From: Actinomycetota bacterium
GTDB taxonomy: Bacteria > Actinomycetota > Thermoleophilia > RBG-16-64-13
Assembly (NCBI GenBank): GCA_018830645.1
Contig: JAHJSA010000052.1
Span: forward strand, 62,001-126,000
Direction of reading: 5' to 3'
Length of the DNA: 64,000 nucleotides
This document shows positions 1 to 6,890 of this stretch, piece by piece. A program made the position numbers and the translations under genes. The notes beneath the pieces were generated by a model. That model was not told where the DNA came from and made no database searches. It saw only the letters and a list, made by a program, of their open reading frames with translations. The number at the start of each line of letters is the position of its first letter. The first letter of the stretch is position 1.

Positions 1-1
1 C

Positions 2-211
2 GACGAGCTGGTGGAAGGGGGAGGATGGGAGAGTACGGAGCAGACTCTCGGGAAACGCGTTCTCCTCGTGCAGGAGCGTGGGGGTCTCGTGCTGGTGACT
101 ACAGATGCTCGCGAGCCCGCTCGAGATCTCTTCGTGGTGATCGGCGAGAGATTGCCCCGGGCCGAGGTCCTGCGGGTCGCGGCCGGCCTCAGGGAGCCGG
201 ATTCGCGGTAG
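2..211 (+). CDS. 3' end of an unidentified gene (partial)
   Basis: This frame is open from the window edge to a TAG stop at 209-211, so only the last 69 codons are visible. The tail is rich in Val, Leu, Arg and Glu and ends with AEVLRVAAGLREPDSR. I do not recognise the family. It sits 25 bases upstream of a nucleotidyltransferase-domain gene on the same strand, so it may be the partner of a toxin-antitoxin style pair or an unrelated upstream gene. A similar short tail (AEVLRVAAGLRQAD) occurs at about 25658-25699 after another nucleotidyltransferase-domain gene, which may be chance in high-GC DNA. Coding status is uncertain. Confidence 0.35.
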   Translation, partial: DELVEGGGWESTEQTLGKRVLLVQERGGLVLVTTDAREPARDLFVVIGERLPRAEVLRVAAGLREPDSR

Positions 212-235
212 CGACACCAAGGAGCGGGAGGATAC

Positions 236-526
236 GTGGGTATCACCGAAGAGGTCCTGGGGAAGCGCGCGGACATCCTCCGGATCGCCGCGGGGCATCA
301 TGCCACGGACGTACGGCTGATCGGTTCCGTCGCCCGAGGTGAAGCCGGTCCGGACAGCGACGTCGATCTGGTCGTCCGTTTCCTTCCCGCCGCCACGGCA
401 CAGGACCACACGGCGCTGGTCGATGAGCTCGAGATTCTGCTGGGGCGAAAGGTGGATGTCATATCCGAAGCCGCCCTCCGCGAGAGCACCCGTGCCCGTC
501 TGCCGCATGAGGCTGTGACCTTGTAG
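236..526 (+). CDS. MNT-type nucleotidyltransferase domain protein (putative antitoxin)
   Basis: A 96-residue minimal nucleotidyltransferase. The family signature GSVARGEAGPDSDVDLVV runs from residue 30, with the G-S pair followed by the two metal-binding aspartates D42 and D44. In MntA/HepT systems such proteins act as antitoxins that AMPylate a HEPN toxin. No HEPN gene follows here, so the role is open. The GTG start at 236 is supported by a GGGAGG ribosome-binding sequence at about 224-230. The stop is followed at once by a perfect 13-base tandem repeat. The domain assignment is firm; the antitoxin role is inference. Confidence 0.75.
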   Translation: MGITEEVLGKRADILRIAAGHHATDVRLIGSVARGEAGPDSDVDLVVRFLPAATAQDHTALVDELEILLGRKVDVISEAALRESTRARLPHEAVTL

Positions 527-527
527 G

Positions 528-553
528 AAGGTGCACTCAGAAGGTGCACTCAG
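528..553 (+). repeat. 13-bp perfect tandem duplication
   Basis: AAGGTGCACTCAG occurs at 528-540 and again at 541-553 with no mismatch, directly after the stop codon of the nucleotidyltransferase gene. It is one of many short tandem duplications in the window. Confidence 0.9.
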
Positions 554-571
554 TCGGGAACTCTCGACCGC

Positions 572-601
572 TTGACAATCGCCCCTCAGTTCGCATATGG
601 T
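572..601 (+). promoter_or_regulatory. Predicted sigma-70 type promoter of the leader-RNA/DUF2180 unit
   Basis: TTGACA at 572-577 is a perfect -35 box. After 18 bases comes TATGGT at 596-601 as a -10 box. Initiation near 608 would place the start about 12 bases before the structured leader element at 620-714, and the spacing suits a transcript made to be sensed and attenuated. Confidence 0.6.
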
Positions 602-616
602 TTGCAGACGACCGTC

Positions 617-714
617 ACGGGCTACCCTGCGGAAGGGACGGCAAGGCTGTTTGGGTTTTCCGCCTACGCACAGCCGAGCTGCCAGGAGTTTCTGGCAGCT
701 CGGCTGTTTGTTTT
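617..714 (+). ncRNA. Candidate riboswitch-like leader RNA, copy 1 (upstream of DUF2180 gene)
   Basis: The core GGCTACCCTGCGGAAGGGAC (620-639) is identical to copy 2 at 1254-1273. Visible pairings: P1, CCCT 625-628 with AGGG 634-637; P2, GGCTGT 645-650 with ACAGCC 670-675; and a loop-loop (kissing) pairing of GCGGA in the P1 loop with TCCGC at 659-663 in the P2 loop. The 3' strand of P2 overlaps the first four bases of a 14-bp terminator stem, so P2 and the full terminator compete. That is the layout of an ON-type transcriptional riboswitch. The sequence does not match the consensus of cobalamin, Moco, c-di-GMP, THF, SAM, T-box or ZTP elements as I know them. The ligand is unknown. Confidence 0.6.
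672..714 (+). terminator. Intrinsic terminator of leader RNA copy 1
   Basis: AGCCGAGCTGCCAG (672-685) pairs perfectly with CTGGCAGCTCGGCT (692-705) over 14 bp around a six-base loop and is followed by GTTTGTTTT (706-714). The next gene starts 171 bases further on, so this is a leader terminator (attenuator) rather than a gene-end terminator. Confidence 0.85.
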
Positions 715-884
715 CCCGGGTTCAGGTCGTGGCGAGGTGACGAAGGGAGGAGGTGAGGAGATATCGCGGCCGTGCCTGCGACTTGAAGAGCGCCCGGAGC
801 CCGCAGCAGGAGGCGCAGCCGGAGTGGCGGCGGTGTAGGAATCGCGTGTAGTGCACGTGGAACGCAGGGAGGAAGGGGGTAGGT

Positions 885-1088
885 ATGCAGTGTTATGTGT
901 GTGCTCAGTCGGGCAAGGAGACCGAAGCTCTTGGCATTTGTATCGTCTGTGGCATGGGTCTTTGCAAAGACCATGCGATCAGGGAAGACGTCGATCTGTG
1001 GGAAGGCGGCTACCCGTTCCCCAGCAAGAAAGCCAAGAAGAAGCTTCCGAGGATCCTGTGCGCGGAATGCGCTGAGGTGCTGACGTAG
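885..1088 (+). CDS. DUF2180 family small zinc-ribbon-like protein
   Basis: A 67-residue cysteine-rich protein. Cys3/Cys6, Cys19/Cys22, Cys27 with His30, and Cys59/Cys62 form CxxC-type metal sites, and the conserved block WEGGYPFPSKKAKKKLPRILC lies at residues 39-59. This matches the DUF2180 family, which I know mainly from methanogenic archaea. No enzymatic activity is established; metal binding and a regulatory or chaperone-like role are plausible. ATG at 885 follows a strong purine-rich ribosome-binding stretch (869-880). The gene lies behind leader RNA copy 1 and 400 bases ahead of a DUF2193 gene with its own copy of that leader, so the two are probably co-regulated. Confidence 0.8.
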   Translation: MQCYVCAQSGKETEALGICIVCGMGLCKDHAIREDVDLWEGGYPFPSKKAKKKLPRILCAECAEVLT

Positions 1089-1253
1089 GCGAACGAAGAA
1101 GGGACGCAGCGGGCGGAAACGCTCCTGGCGGGTGATTGAGGAGGTGGTGCCGACTCAAAGATACGCGCAAGTAGATGTGCCGGAATGGCCATCGCAGGTT
1201 TCGAACGGTTTCAGCAGGTTTCACTAGACGAGTGGCATTGTAGTAGAAGCACA

Positions 1254-1345
1254 GGCTACCCTGCGGAAGGGACTGCCAGGCTGTAGGTGTTCCGCTTGAA
1301 CACGGCCGAGCTGCCAAGAGGAGACTCTTTGTGGGTCGGTTTTTT
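1254..1345 (+). ncRNA. Candidate riboswitch-like leader RNA, copy 2 (upstream of DUF2193 gene)
   Basis: The 20-base core at 1254-1273 is identical to copy 1. P1 is CCCT 1259-1262 with AGGG 1268-1271. P2 is GGCTGT 1279-1284 with ACGGCC 1302-1307; the A-to-G change relative to copy 1 turns a U-A pair into U-G, so pairing is kept. The kissing pair GCGGA 1263-1267 with TCCGC 1291-1295 is also preserved. The P2 3' strand shares two bases with the start of the terminator stem. Loops and the terminator arm differ between copies while pairing persists, which argues for selection on structure. The 1089-1487 gap holds nothing else I can name; no clear promoter was recognised. Confidence 0.62.
1306..1345 (+). 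terminator. Intrinsic terminator of leader RNA copy 2
   Basis: CCGAGCTGCCAAGAG (1306-1320) pairs with CTCTTTGTGGGTCGG (1325-1339) around a GAGA loop with two mismatches, followed by six T (1340-1345). It lies 142 bases before the next start codon, so it would attenuate the downstream gene. Confidence 0.85.
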
Positions 1346-1487
1346 GCTCTCATCCCTGAGCCTGAGCACCGGGCGCCGGGGCTCGAGAGCACGACCCGGC
1401 CACTCGATGGGGAGAGCGAGCAGACGAATGTGTGGTTCCGCTTCTCCCGGAGACAGAAGTGGGTCGAAATAGGATTGGGAGGGAACA

Positions 1488-3020
1488 ATGTCGCTGTATG
1501 AGAAGATGATCAATGAGGCAGTCGGGGCAACGAGAGCTGTTTTTGGCGTGAACAAGGCGAATCGGGGCGGAACGTTCAAAGTTGCAGACGCCAAGCCCTA
1601 CGTCGACGCTGTGAACAAGATGAAGGCGGCCGACGGGCAGTCCAAGGAGGTCATCGCCCTCCACGTGGACTCGGTGAATGCCCACTTCGACATCATGACG
1701 AGTCTGTGCGAGACGGTGCGCCCCGAAGACGATCCGTTTGTGGAGCACTACCAGACTCCGCCCATCCTCGAGATTCTGTACGAGGAAGATTCGGCCTTCA
1801 AGGACTCGATGTGGAAGTTCATCGATGCCATCGGAGCCAACAAGGCTTTGGTTGGACGGGAAGCGGTGCGGCGCTACGGGGGCATGTACGGTCCGACGTG
1901 CGTGGTGGACTTCGCCATGTCCGTAGGCTCCGTGCCGAACCTGGTCAACCAGATCCTCATCGGCTTGGACATCCCGGCAGACCACAAGAAGACGATTCTG
2001 GCGTGTAAGTCGTGGGGCATGAACACGTCCTACGGCCTCGCCGGGGCTCTTCGCGGGGCCATCGAGTCTGGGAAGACGCTTGCCGAGGCCGAGCAGGCCG
2101 AGATCGACATGCTGCAGTTCATCTATCGTGAGCCGTCCGCCGCCCAGGCTCAGTTGATGGATACCCACAATCTGGGCGGACACGGAGGCCACACGTCCTT
2201 CGACACCCGCAAGTACATGCAGCAGTACAAGGACAGGATGCGGCCGACGATCGTCGCCGCCATGAAGGCGGGCGTGCACCCGGCCAACATCACCGCCGTG
2301 CCGGCGTACTGCGTGGGCGACGTCGCCCACCACATCGCCCAGTCGGCGTACAACATGTTCGCCGACGACATGGTGTTCGCGATCTACGAGGCGGTCACCG
2401 GCGTCCTGGAGAACACTCTGAACCGTGCCCTCAAGCAGGACGCGTTCAAGAGCGTGTATGACGTCCTTTCGGTGGCCACGGGGTCGACGGCCTGCGCATC
2501 TGCCTACATTCTGTGGAAAGACAGCTTCACCGTGCCCATGGTGATCGACCTGCTGAACAAGCGGTTCCACAACTACTGCGCCATGCATCCCGACCGGGGC
2601 GAGGCCGACGAGCTGCACAACGTCGATTTCATGGATATCCTCAAGCGCGGTGAGAGCATCCTCGATATCACCCCGCTGGGGTCCGGCGGCAAGATCAAGG
2701 GCGTGGAGGTCGACCTCAGCACCGTCGACAACAACGAGGTCATCAGCAACCCGCAGCGCTACACGTATCCGGCCTGCGCCATCACGCAGCGCTTCGCGGC
2801 CCTGATGACGTTGTCCGACTTCCCGTGCTTCCTGACGCCCGAGTGCACCACAGCCACCCTGATGACCAACATCGTGGCGGCGGATCCGGGCACCCCGGGT
2901 GCACCGGTGCGCGGCTGCAAGGACTGCGCCACGTGCTCCCTGATCAAGCGGAACGTGCCGATGGCGACCGGCCTGGGCACGGGCGCCAAAGGGTATTGCC
3001 AGTGGCATCTCGCCGTCTGA
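1488..3020 (+). CDS. DUF2193 family protein (methanogen-type)
   Basis: A 510-residue soluble protein matching the DUF2193 family, which I know from hydrogenotrophic and other methanogens. The conserved opening SLYEKMINEA and the blocks RPEDDPFVEHYQTP and RRYGGMYGPTCVVDF are clear. The C-terminal end has a cysteine cluster, C477-x2-C480-x2-C483 plus C504, suggesting a metal or Fe-S site. No signal peptide or membrane segment is seen and the length is close to the archaeal form. Biochemical function is unknown to me. ATG at 1488 follows a GGGAGGG ribosome-binding site at about 1478-1484. Transcription is probably controlled by leader RNA copy 2. Confidence 0.82.
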   Translation: MSLYEKMINEAVGATRAVFGVNKANRGGTFKVADAKPYVDAVNKMKAADGQSKEVIALHVDSVNAHFDIMTSLCETVRPEDDPFVEHYQTPPILEILYEEDSAFKDSMWKFIDAIGANKALVGREAVRRYGGMYGPTCVVDFAMSVGSVPNLVNQILIGLDIPADHKKTILACKSWGMNTSYGLAGALRGAIESGKTLAEAEQAEIDMLQFIYREPSAAQAQLMDTHNLGGHGGHTSFDTRKYMQQYKDRMRPTIVAAMKAGVHPANITAVPAYCVGDVAHHIAQSAYNMFADDMVFAIYEAVTGVLENTLNRALKQDAFKSVYDVLSVATGSTACASAYILWKDSFTVPMVIDLLNKRFHNYCAMHPDRGEADELHNVDFMDILKRGESILDITPLGSGGKIKGVEVDLSTVDNNEVISNPQRYTYPACAITQRFAALMTLSDFPCFLTPECTTATLMTNIVAADPGTPGAPVRGCKDCATCSLIKRNVPMATGLGTGAKGYCQWHLAV

Positions 3021-3064
3021 GCCGGGAACGTCTACCTAGACTGACCTAAGGTTCGGGTGAACAC

Positions 3065-3102
3065 GAGTGGGGATCGGGGCGACGACGCCCCGCTCCCCAC
3101 TC
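3065..3102 (+). terminator. Strong hairpin after the DUF2193 gene
   Basis: GAGTGGGGA (3065-3073) pairs with TCCCCACTC (3094-3102), and an inner GGGGCG/CGCCCC stem closes an ACGA loop. There is no T-run, so this is either a non-canonical terminator or a 3' stabilising hairpin. Confidence 0.55.
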
Positions 3103-3139
3103 GACCATCGCCACTGACTAGAACCCTGGAGGTGACACT

Positions 3140-3868
3140 GTGCCACAGCCAACTCTACTGAAACGCGCCATCGCTGAGCTGATCGGTACCTTCGTGCTCG
3201 TGTTCCTGGGCACGGGTTCCGTTGTGACTTCGGTTGTGTTTTTCGGAGGCGTCGATTCCGCGGGCCTCCTGCTGATCGGCCTTTCCTTCGGCTTCGCCGT
3301 CATGATCATGATCTACGCCTTCGGGCATATCTCGGGAACCCACATCAACCCCGCGGTGAGCATCGCGTTGTGGGCCACCGGCCGCTTTCCGTCCAAGGAC
3401 CTTGTAGCCTACGTCGCCGCTCAGCTGATCGGAGCGGTTGCGGCGTCGCTCGTGATTGTGGCCATCGTCGGTACGCGCGCGGTCGACGCCGGCCTGGGTC
3501 ATACGATGCCGGGCGACGGAGTGAGCTACTGGCAGGCCATCGCGATCGAGGCCGTGACGACCTTCTTCCTCGTGCTGGTGATCTGGGGCGCGGCCGTCGA
3601 CAAAAGGGCGGCCGGTGGATTCGCCGGTCTGGCCATAGGCCTCGTTGTGGCGGCCGACATCATCGTGACCGGACCTATCGCCGGCGCTTCGATGAACCCC
3701 GCGCGTACGTTCGGTCCACTCTTGACTGAGACGTTCTGGGGCACGACGAGCGGCTGGGAGAAGTTCCCCATCTATATCATCGGCCCGATCGTGGGAGGTC
3801 TGATCGCGGCCTTCGCGTACGACTACGTGTCGGGGATCAAGAGCGCAGGAGACAAAGACGAGTCATAG
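3140..3868 (+). CDS. Aquaporin / MIP family channel
   Basis: A 242-residue integral membrane protein with six hydrophobic segments and the two pore motifs of the MIP family: HINPAV near residue 70 and SMNPARTFGP near residue 185, the second carrying the selectivity-filter arginine. It would move water or a small neutral solute such as glycerol across the cytoplasmic membrane. The GTG start at 3140 sits behind a TGGAGGTGAC ribosome-binding site. It is flanked by hairpins on both sides and is probably monocistronic. Substrate cannot be decided from the sequence. Confidence 0.88.
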   Translation: MPQPTLLKRAIAELIGTFVLVFLGTGSVVTSVVFFGGVDSAGLLLIGLSFGFAVMIMIYAFGHISGTHINPAVSIALWATGRFPSKDLVAYVAAQLIGAVAASLVIVAIVGTRAVDAGLGHTMPGDGVSYWQAIAIEAVTTFFLVLVIWGAAVDKRAAGGFAGLAIGLVVAADIIVTGPIAGASMNPARTFGPLLTETFWGTTSGWEKFPIYIIGPIVGGLIAAFAYDYVSGIKSAGDKDES

Positions 3869-3895
3869 TCTACGGTGGCTCTCGACCCGGCGTCC

Positions 3896-3926
3896 ACGCA
3901 CCGGCCGGCAACGCCGGCCGGTGCGT
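3896..3926 (+). terminator. 14-bp hairpin terminator after aquaporin gene
   Basis: ACGCACCGGCCGGC (3896-3909) and GCCGGCCGGTGCGT (3913-3926) form a perfect stem with an AAC loop, 28 bases past the stop codon. No T-run follows. Confidence 0.65.
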
Positions 3927-4021
3927 GCGATAGACGGTACACGTGGCGAGCGGGCTGATCTCCCGATGCTCCACTACCCGGAGTCCCGTTCGGCTCCGGC
4001 CCAAGACAGAATGGTGAGCAC

Positions 4022-4633
4022 GTGAGCGAATCGGGAATACGACTACTGGGCATATCCGGGAGTCCGCGCTTCGAGTCGACGCACTACGTTGTCAACGAGG
4101 CCTTGAAATACGCTCACGAGAGCCACGGTGCTGAGGTGGACTACTTCAGCGTCCGCCGAAAGACGATCGACTTCTGCATCCACTGCGACTACTGCATCCG
4201 AAAGCAACAAGGGTGTGTCCACAAGGACGACATGGCGGAGGTCTATCCGAGAATGCAGTGGGCGCATGCATGGATTCTCGGAAGCCCCTGCTATCAAGGC
4301 CAGATCAGCGGTCAACTCAAGTCGGTGCTCGATCGCTGCCGAGCCCTGGTGGCGCAGAATCCGAAGGTCTTCGAGAACAAGATCGGAATGGGCATCGCTG
4401 TGGGTGGAGACCGGACCGGCGGTCAGGAACCGGCGTTGCACGCCATGATCGACTTCTACTTGATCAACGAGATGATCCCGGTGGGCGGCGGTTCGTTCGG
4501 TGCGAATCTCGGAGGCTCCCTGTGGTCGAGGGACAAGGGAGCGGAGGGCGCTGGGGCCGACCAGGACGGGTTGGCATCGGTGCGCCGGTGCGTGGATCGT
4601 CTGATCGAAGTCGCGCGCGTGTTCCATGGGTGA
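4022..4633 (+). CDS. Iron-sulfur flavoprotein / NADPH-dependent FMN reductase family
   Basis: A 203-residue flavodoxin-fold protein. GISGSPR at residues 10-16 is the FMN phosphate loop, and a compact cysteine cluster C52-x2-C55-x2-C58-x6-C65 resembles the 4Fe-4S site of archaeal iron-sulfur flavoproteins. GSPCYQGQISGQLK is the usual second flavin-contact region. It likely shuttles electrons between ferredoxin and a flavin partner. The gene starts a three-gene block with a dihydromethanopterin-reductase-like flavoprotein and beta-RFAP synthase, which hints that it could feed electrons to dihydromethanopterin reduction (inference). The start is GTG at 4022. Confidence 0.8.
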   Translation: MSESGIRLLGISGSPRFESTHYVVNEALKYAHESHGAEVDYFSVRRKTIDFCIHCDYCIRKQQGCVHKDDMAEVYPRMQWAHAWILGSPCYQGQISGQLKSVLDRCRALVAQNPKVFENKIGMGIAVGGDRTGGQEPALHAMIDFYLINEMIPVGGGSFGANLGGSLWSRDKGAEGAGADQDGLASVRRCVDRLIEVARVFHG

Positions 4634-4656
4634 ACGTCCGTGAGGAGGTCGGCCGC

Positions 4657-5217
4657 ATGACTTTGAAGGTGGTGTGGGGGATCACGGGCTCCGGCGATCT
4701 GATGCCGGAGACATTCGCGGCGATGTCGGCCGTCAAGGAGAAGGGGGACGTTCAGGTCACCGCGGTGCTTTCCATGGCGGCGGTGAAGGTCGTGCGTTGG
4801 TACAAGCTCTGGGAGCAGCTGGAGACCATAGCGAAAGACGTGTTGATCGAAGAGGACGCCAACACACCGTTCATTGTGGGCAGGCTACAGACCGGACGCT
4901 TCGATTGTCTGCTGGTTGCTCCTCTCACGGCGAATTCGGCAGCCAAGATCGCATGTGGGGTGGCGGACACGATCATCACCAACGCGGTGGCACAGACGAA
5001 CAAGATCGACGTACCCATCTTCTTGATGCCGGTTGATCAGCGCCCAGGAACGACTGTCACGACCCTCCCCGGCGGGGAGAAGCTCGAGCTGGCGATACGT
5101 CCGGTGGATATCGAGAATGCCCGGAAGCTGGCTGCGATGGATGGCATAGCGGTTCTATCTGGACCACAAGACATCGAGGGGGCGGTGGCGGGATGCTCAC
5201 GACGACACCCAGAGTAG
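4657..5217 (+). CDS. AfpA/DmrB-type flavoprotein, probable dihydromethanopterin reductase (acceptor)
   Basis: A 186-residue flavoprotein of the archaeoflavoprotein AfpA family. The N-terminal GITGSGDLMPET resembles the FMN site of decarboxylase-type flavoproteins, and APLTANSAAKIACGVADTI is the typical second motif. Members include dihydromethanopterin reductases that make H4MPT in methylotrophs and methanogens. No ferredoxin domain is attached, so an external donor is needed; the iron-sulfur flavoprotein 23 bases upstream is a candidate. ATG at 4657 is preceded by TGAGGAGGTC. The 3' end overlaps the beta-RFAP synthase gene by 25 bases, supporting co-translation and the pathway assignment. 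Confidence 0.8.
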   Translation: MTLKVVWGITGSGDLMPETFAAMSAVKEKGDVQVTAVLSMAAVKVVRWYKLWEQLETIAKDVLIEEDANTPFIVGRLQTGRFDCLLVAPLTANSAAKIACGVADTIITNAVAQTNKIDVPIFLMPVDQRPGTTVTTLPGGEKLELAIRPVDIENARKLAAMDGIAVLSGPQDIEGAVAGCSRRHPE

Positions 5218-6188
5218 CTACGAAAGTTGCCGTGACTACCGGCTGCAGGCTGCACATCGGCTTCACGAACCTGAGTGAGGATGTCGGCCGGTGCTACGGA
5301 AGCATAGGGGTGGCACTGGATTCCCCCAAGACCACGGTAGTGCTGCGGACCCACGACTCTCTGCGCGTAGTCGGAGAAGGGCAGGATCAGATAGAAGAGT
5401 TCCTGCGCCGCCTCTGTCGTCGCTTCGCGGTGGAGCCTCGAGTCTCCATCGAGATTCGCGAGAGGATCCCGGAGCACGTGGGTCTCGGCTCGGGCACGCA
5501 ACTCGCTTTGGCCGTGGGGATAGGACTGGCAAGAGTTCTCGGCCTGCAGGCAGACGTCTGCGACGTGGCGAGCGCCGTCGGCAGAGGTAGGCGCTCGGGG
5601 ATCGGGGTAGCGGCCTTTCGGACCGGCGGATTCATCATCGATGCCGGGCACAAGAAAGACCAGCATGGTGCCTGCGTGGCGCCAACGGTGATATTCCAGC
5701 GGGATTTTCCCTCCACGTGGCGCTTCGTGGTGGCAGTTGCAGGCGTGAAGCGAGGCCTCAATGGCCCGCGAGAAGAGAGGGTGTTCAATGCGCTCTCGCC
5801 GCCCGTCAGGATATCGGAAGAGATATGCAGACTGACTCAGCTCAAGCTCATGCCGGCCCTCATGGAAGAAGACATCGAGGAGTTCGGCGGCGCCCTAACC
5901 GCCATCGATCGGAAGACGGGGCTCTACTTCGAGAGCGCGCAGGGCGGGATCTACGGCGAAGGTGAGGCGGCCTCGACGATCGATGTGATGTTGCGCGCGG
6001 GGGCCTTCGGGGCCGGGCAGAGCTCGTGGGGACCGGCGGTGTATGGGGTGGTTGACGAGGCACGGCTTGGGCGCGTGGAAGATGAAGTGCGTCGGTTCGT
6101 GCAGGAGAGAGGTGTTGGAGGCCACGTTTTCGTGGCCCGGGGTCGCAACAGAGGAGCGCATATCGAGGTAGAGGCGCAGGAGCTATGA
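5193..6188 (+). CDS. Beta-ribofuranosylaminobenzene 5'-phosphate synthase (beta-RFAP synthase)
   Basis: A 331-residue GHMP-kinase-fold protein. The glycine-rich motif PEHVGLGSGTQLALAVG lies near residues 91-107, and RLHIGFTNL near the N-terminus is typical of beta-RFAP synthases. The enzyme condenses p-hydroxy- or p-aminobenzoate with PRPP and releases CO2, the first committed step in building the arene side of methanopterin. It overlaps the upstream AfpA/DmrB-like gene by 25 bases and converges with DUF447, overlapping its stop by 6 bases. The combination is diagnostic of H4MPT biosynthesis. Confidence 0.9.
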   Translation: MLTTTPRVATKVAVTTGCRLHIGFTNLSEDVGRCYGSIGVALDSPKTTVVLRTHDSLRVVGEGQDQIEEFLRRLCRRFAVEPRVSIEIRERIPEHVGLGSGTQLALAVGIGLARVLGLQADVCDVASAVGRGRRSGIGVAAFRTGGFIIDAGHKKDQHGACVAPTVIFQRDFPSTWRFVVAVAGVKRGLNGPREERVFNALSPPVRISEEICRLTQLKLMPALMEEDIEEFGGALTAIDRKTGLYFESAQGGIYGEGEAASTIDVMLRAGAFGAGQSSWGPAVYGVVDEARLGRVEDEVRRFVQERGVGGHVFVARGRNRGAHIEVEAQEL

Positions 6189-6770
6189 CGGTAGGTCGAT
6201 GTCTCGCAGAAGCTCCGCCATGGTCGTTTCGCAGGTGGACCCCGGGGCGACCTTGCGTATCACCCGGTAGTTCTCAGCGAGAGATTCTCGAACAGCGGCG
6301 GCGTCCAGGTATCGCAGGCGGGTGGCCAGGATGAGGCTTTCCACCAATAGACCCGCCGCCCGATTGATCAGCTTGATCTCCGCCCGCGCGCTCGCGCGCA
6401 CCACCGTTCCTGTGATGCGCACACGTTCGGCCACCGGCATTGCCTGGCGGAGCACGAGTTCCACCGTGGCGGCGGAGCCGAGCAGGACGGGCGCTGAGGC
6501 GTCCTGGGACCGTTCGAAGGACAGGAGTTCGGGGTGGAACAGGGCGGTATGGAGCGTGCCGACATCCGAGGGGAAGTTGGCCACGAATCGCCCGGTATCG
6601 AGTATGCCTCTTAGAGTCTGTGAGGAATCGAATATCTCCATGTGCAGCGTATCGAAATCCTCCGTCCAAACTCCGATCGGTGCCGCGTGTGGCTCTCCTT
6701 TGGAGAAGGTGGAGATAATTGCTTCGTAGATCCACCCCTTCTGCATGGGAAGTACTTGCAGTTGGTTCAT
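6183..6770 (-). CDS. DUF447 family protein, H4MPT-cluster associated
   Basis: A 195-residue protein with a split-barrel FMN-binding-like layout. The N-terminal block KGWIYEAIISTFSKG with AAPIGVW matches DUF447, a family I associate with archaea and with H4MPT gene clusters of methylotrophs. The precise reaction is not known. It is on the minus strand, converging on beta-RFAP synthase and divergent from mtdB, so the 120-base space 6771-6890 must hold promoters for both directions. Confidence 0.75.
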   Translation of the reverse strand: MNQLQVLPMQKGWIYEAIISTFSKGEPHAAPIGVWTEDFDTLHMEIFDSSQTLRGILDTGRFVANFPSDVGTLHTALFHPELLSFERSQDASAPVLLGSAATVELVLRQAMPVAERVRITGTVVRASARAEIKLINRAAGLLVESLILATRLRYLDAAAVRESLAENYRVIRKVAPGSTCETTMAELLRDIDLPS

Positions 6771-6890
6771 TCAGTCTCTCCCCCACGGGATGGTAGCTGG
6801 GAGAGGGAGTATACAACGCGGCCACGTGCGAAGCCGTTGTGTCGGTCGCCGGATCGGGAGGGCTCGAGGAGCCTGAGGAGGTGGCATTCG

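Noticed and set aside
617-1345. Leader RNAs as cobalamin, Moco, c-di-GMP-I, THF, ZTP, T-box or SAM riboswitch
   Set aside because: The invariant core sequences and helix order of those classes are not present; only a loose GGGACGGCAAGGC resemblance to c-di-GMP-I exists without its pairing.
1350-3008. Long minus-strand frames opposite real genes (also opposite hdrA, flxB, fwdA)
   Set aside because: They have His/Arg/Val-rich shadow composition typical of antisense frames in high-GC genes, no motifs and no ribosome-binding sites.
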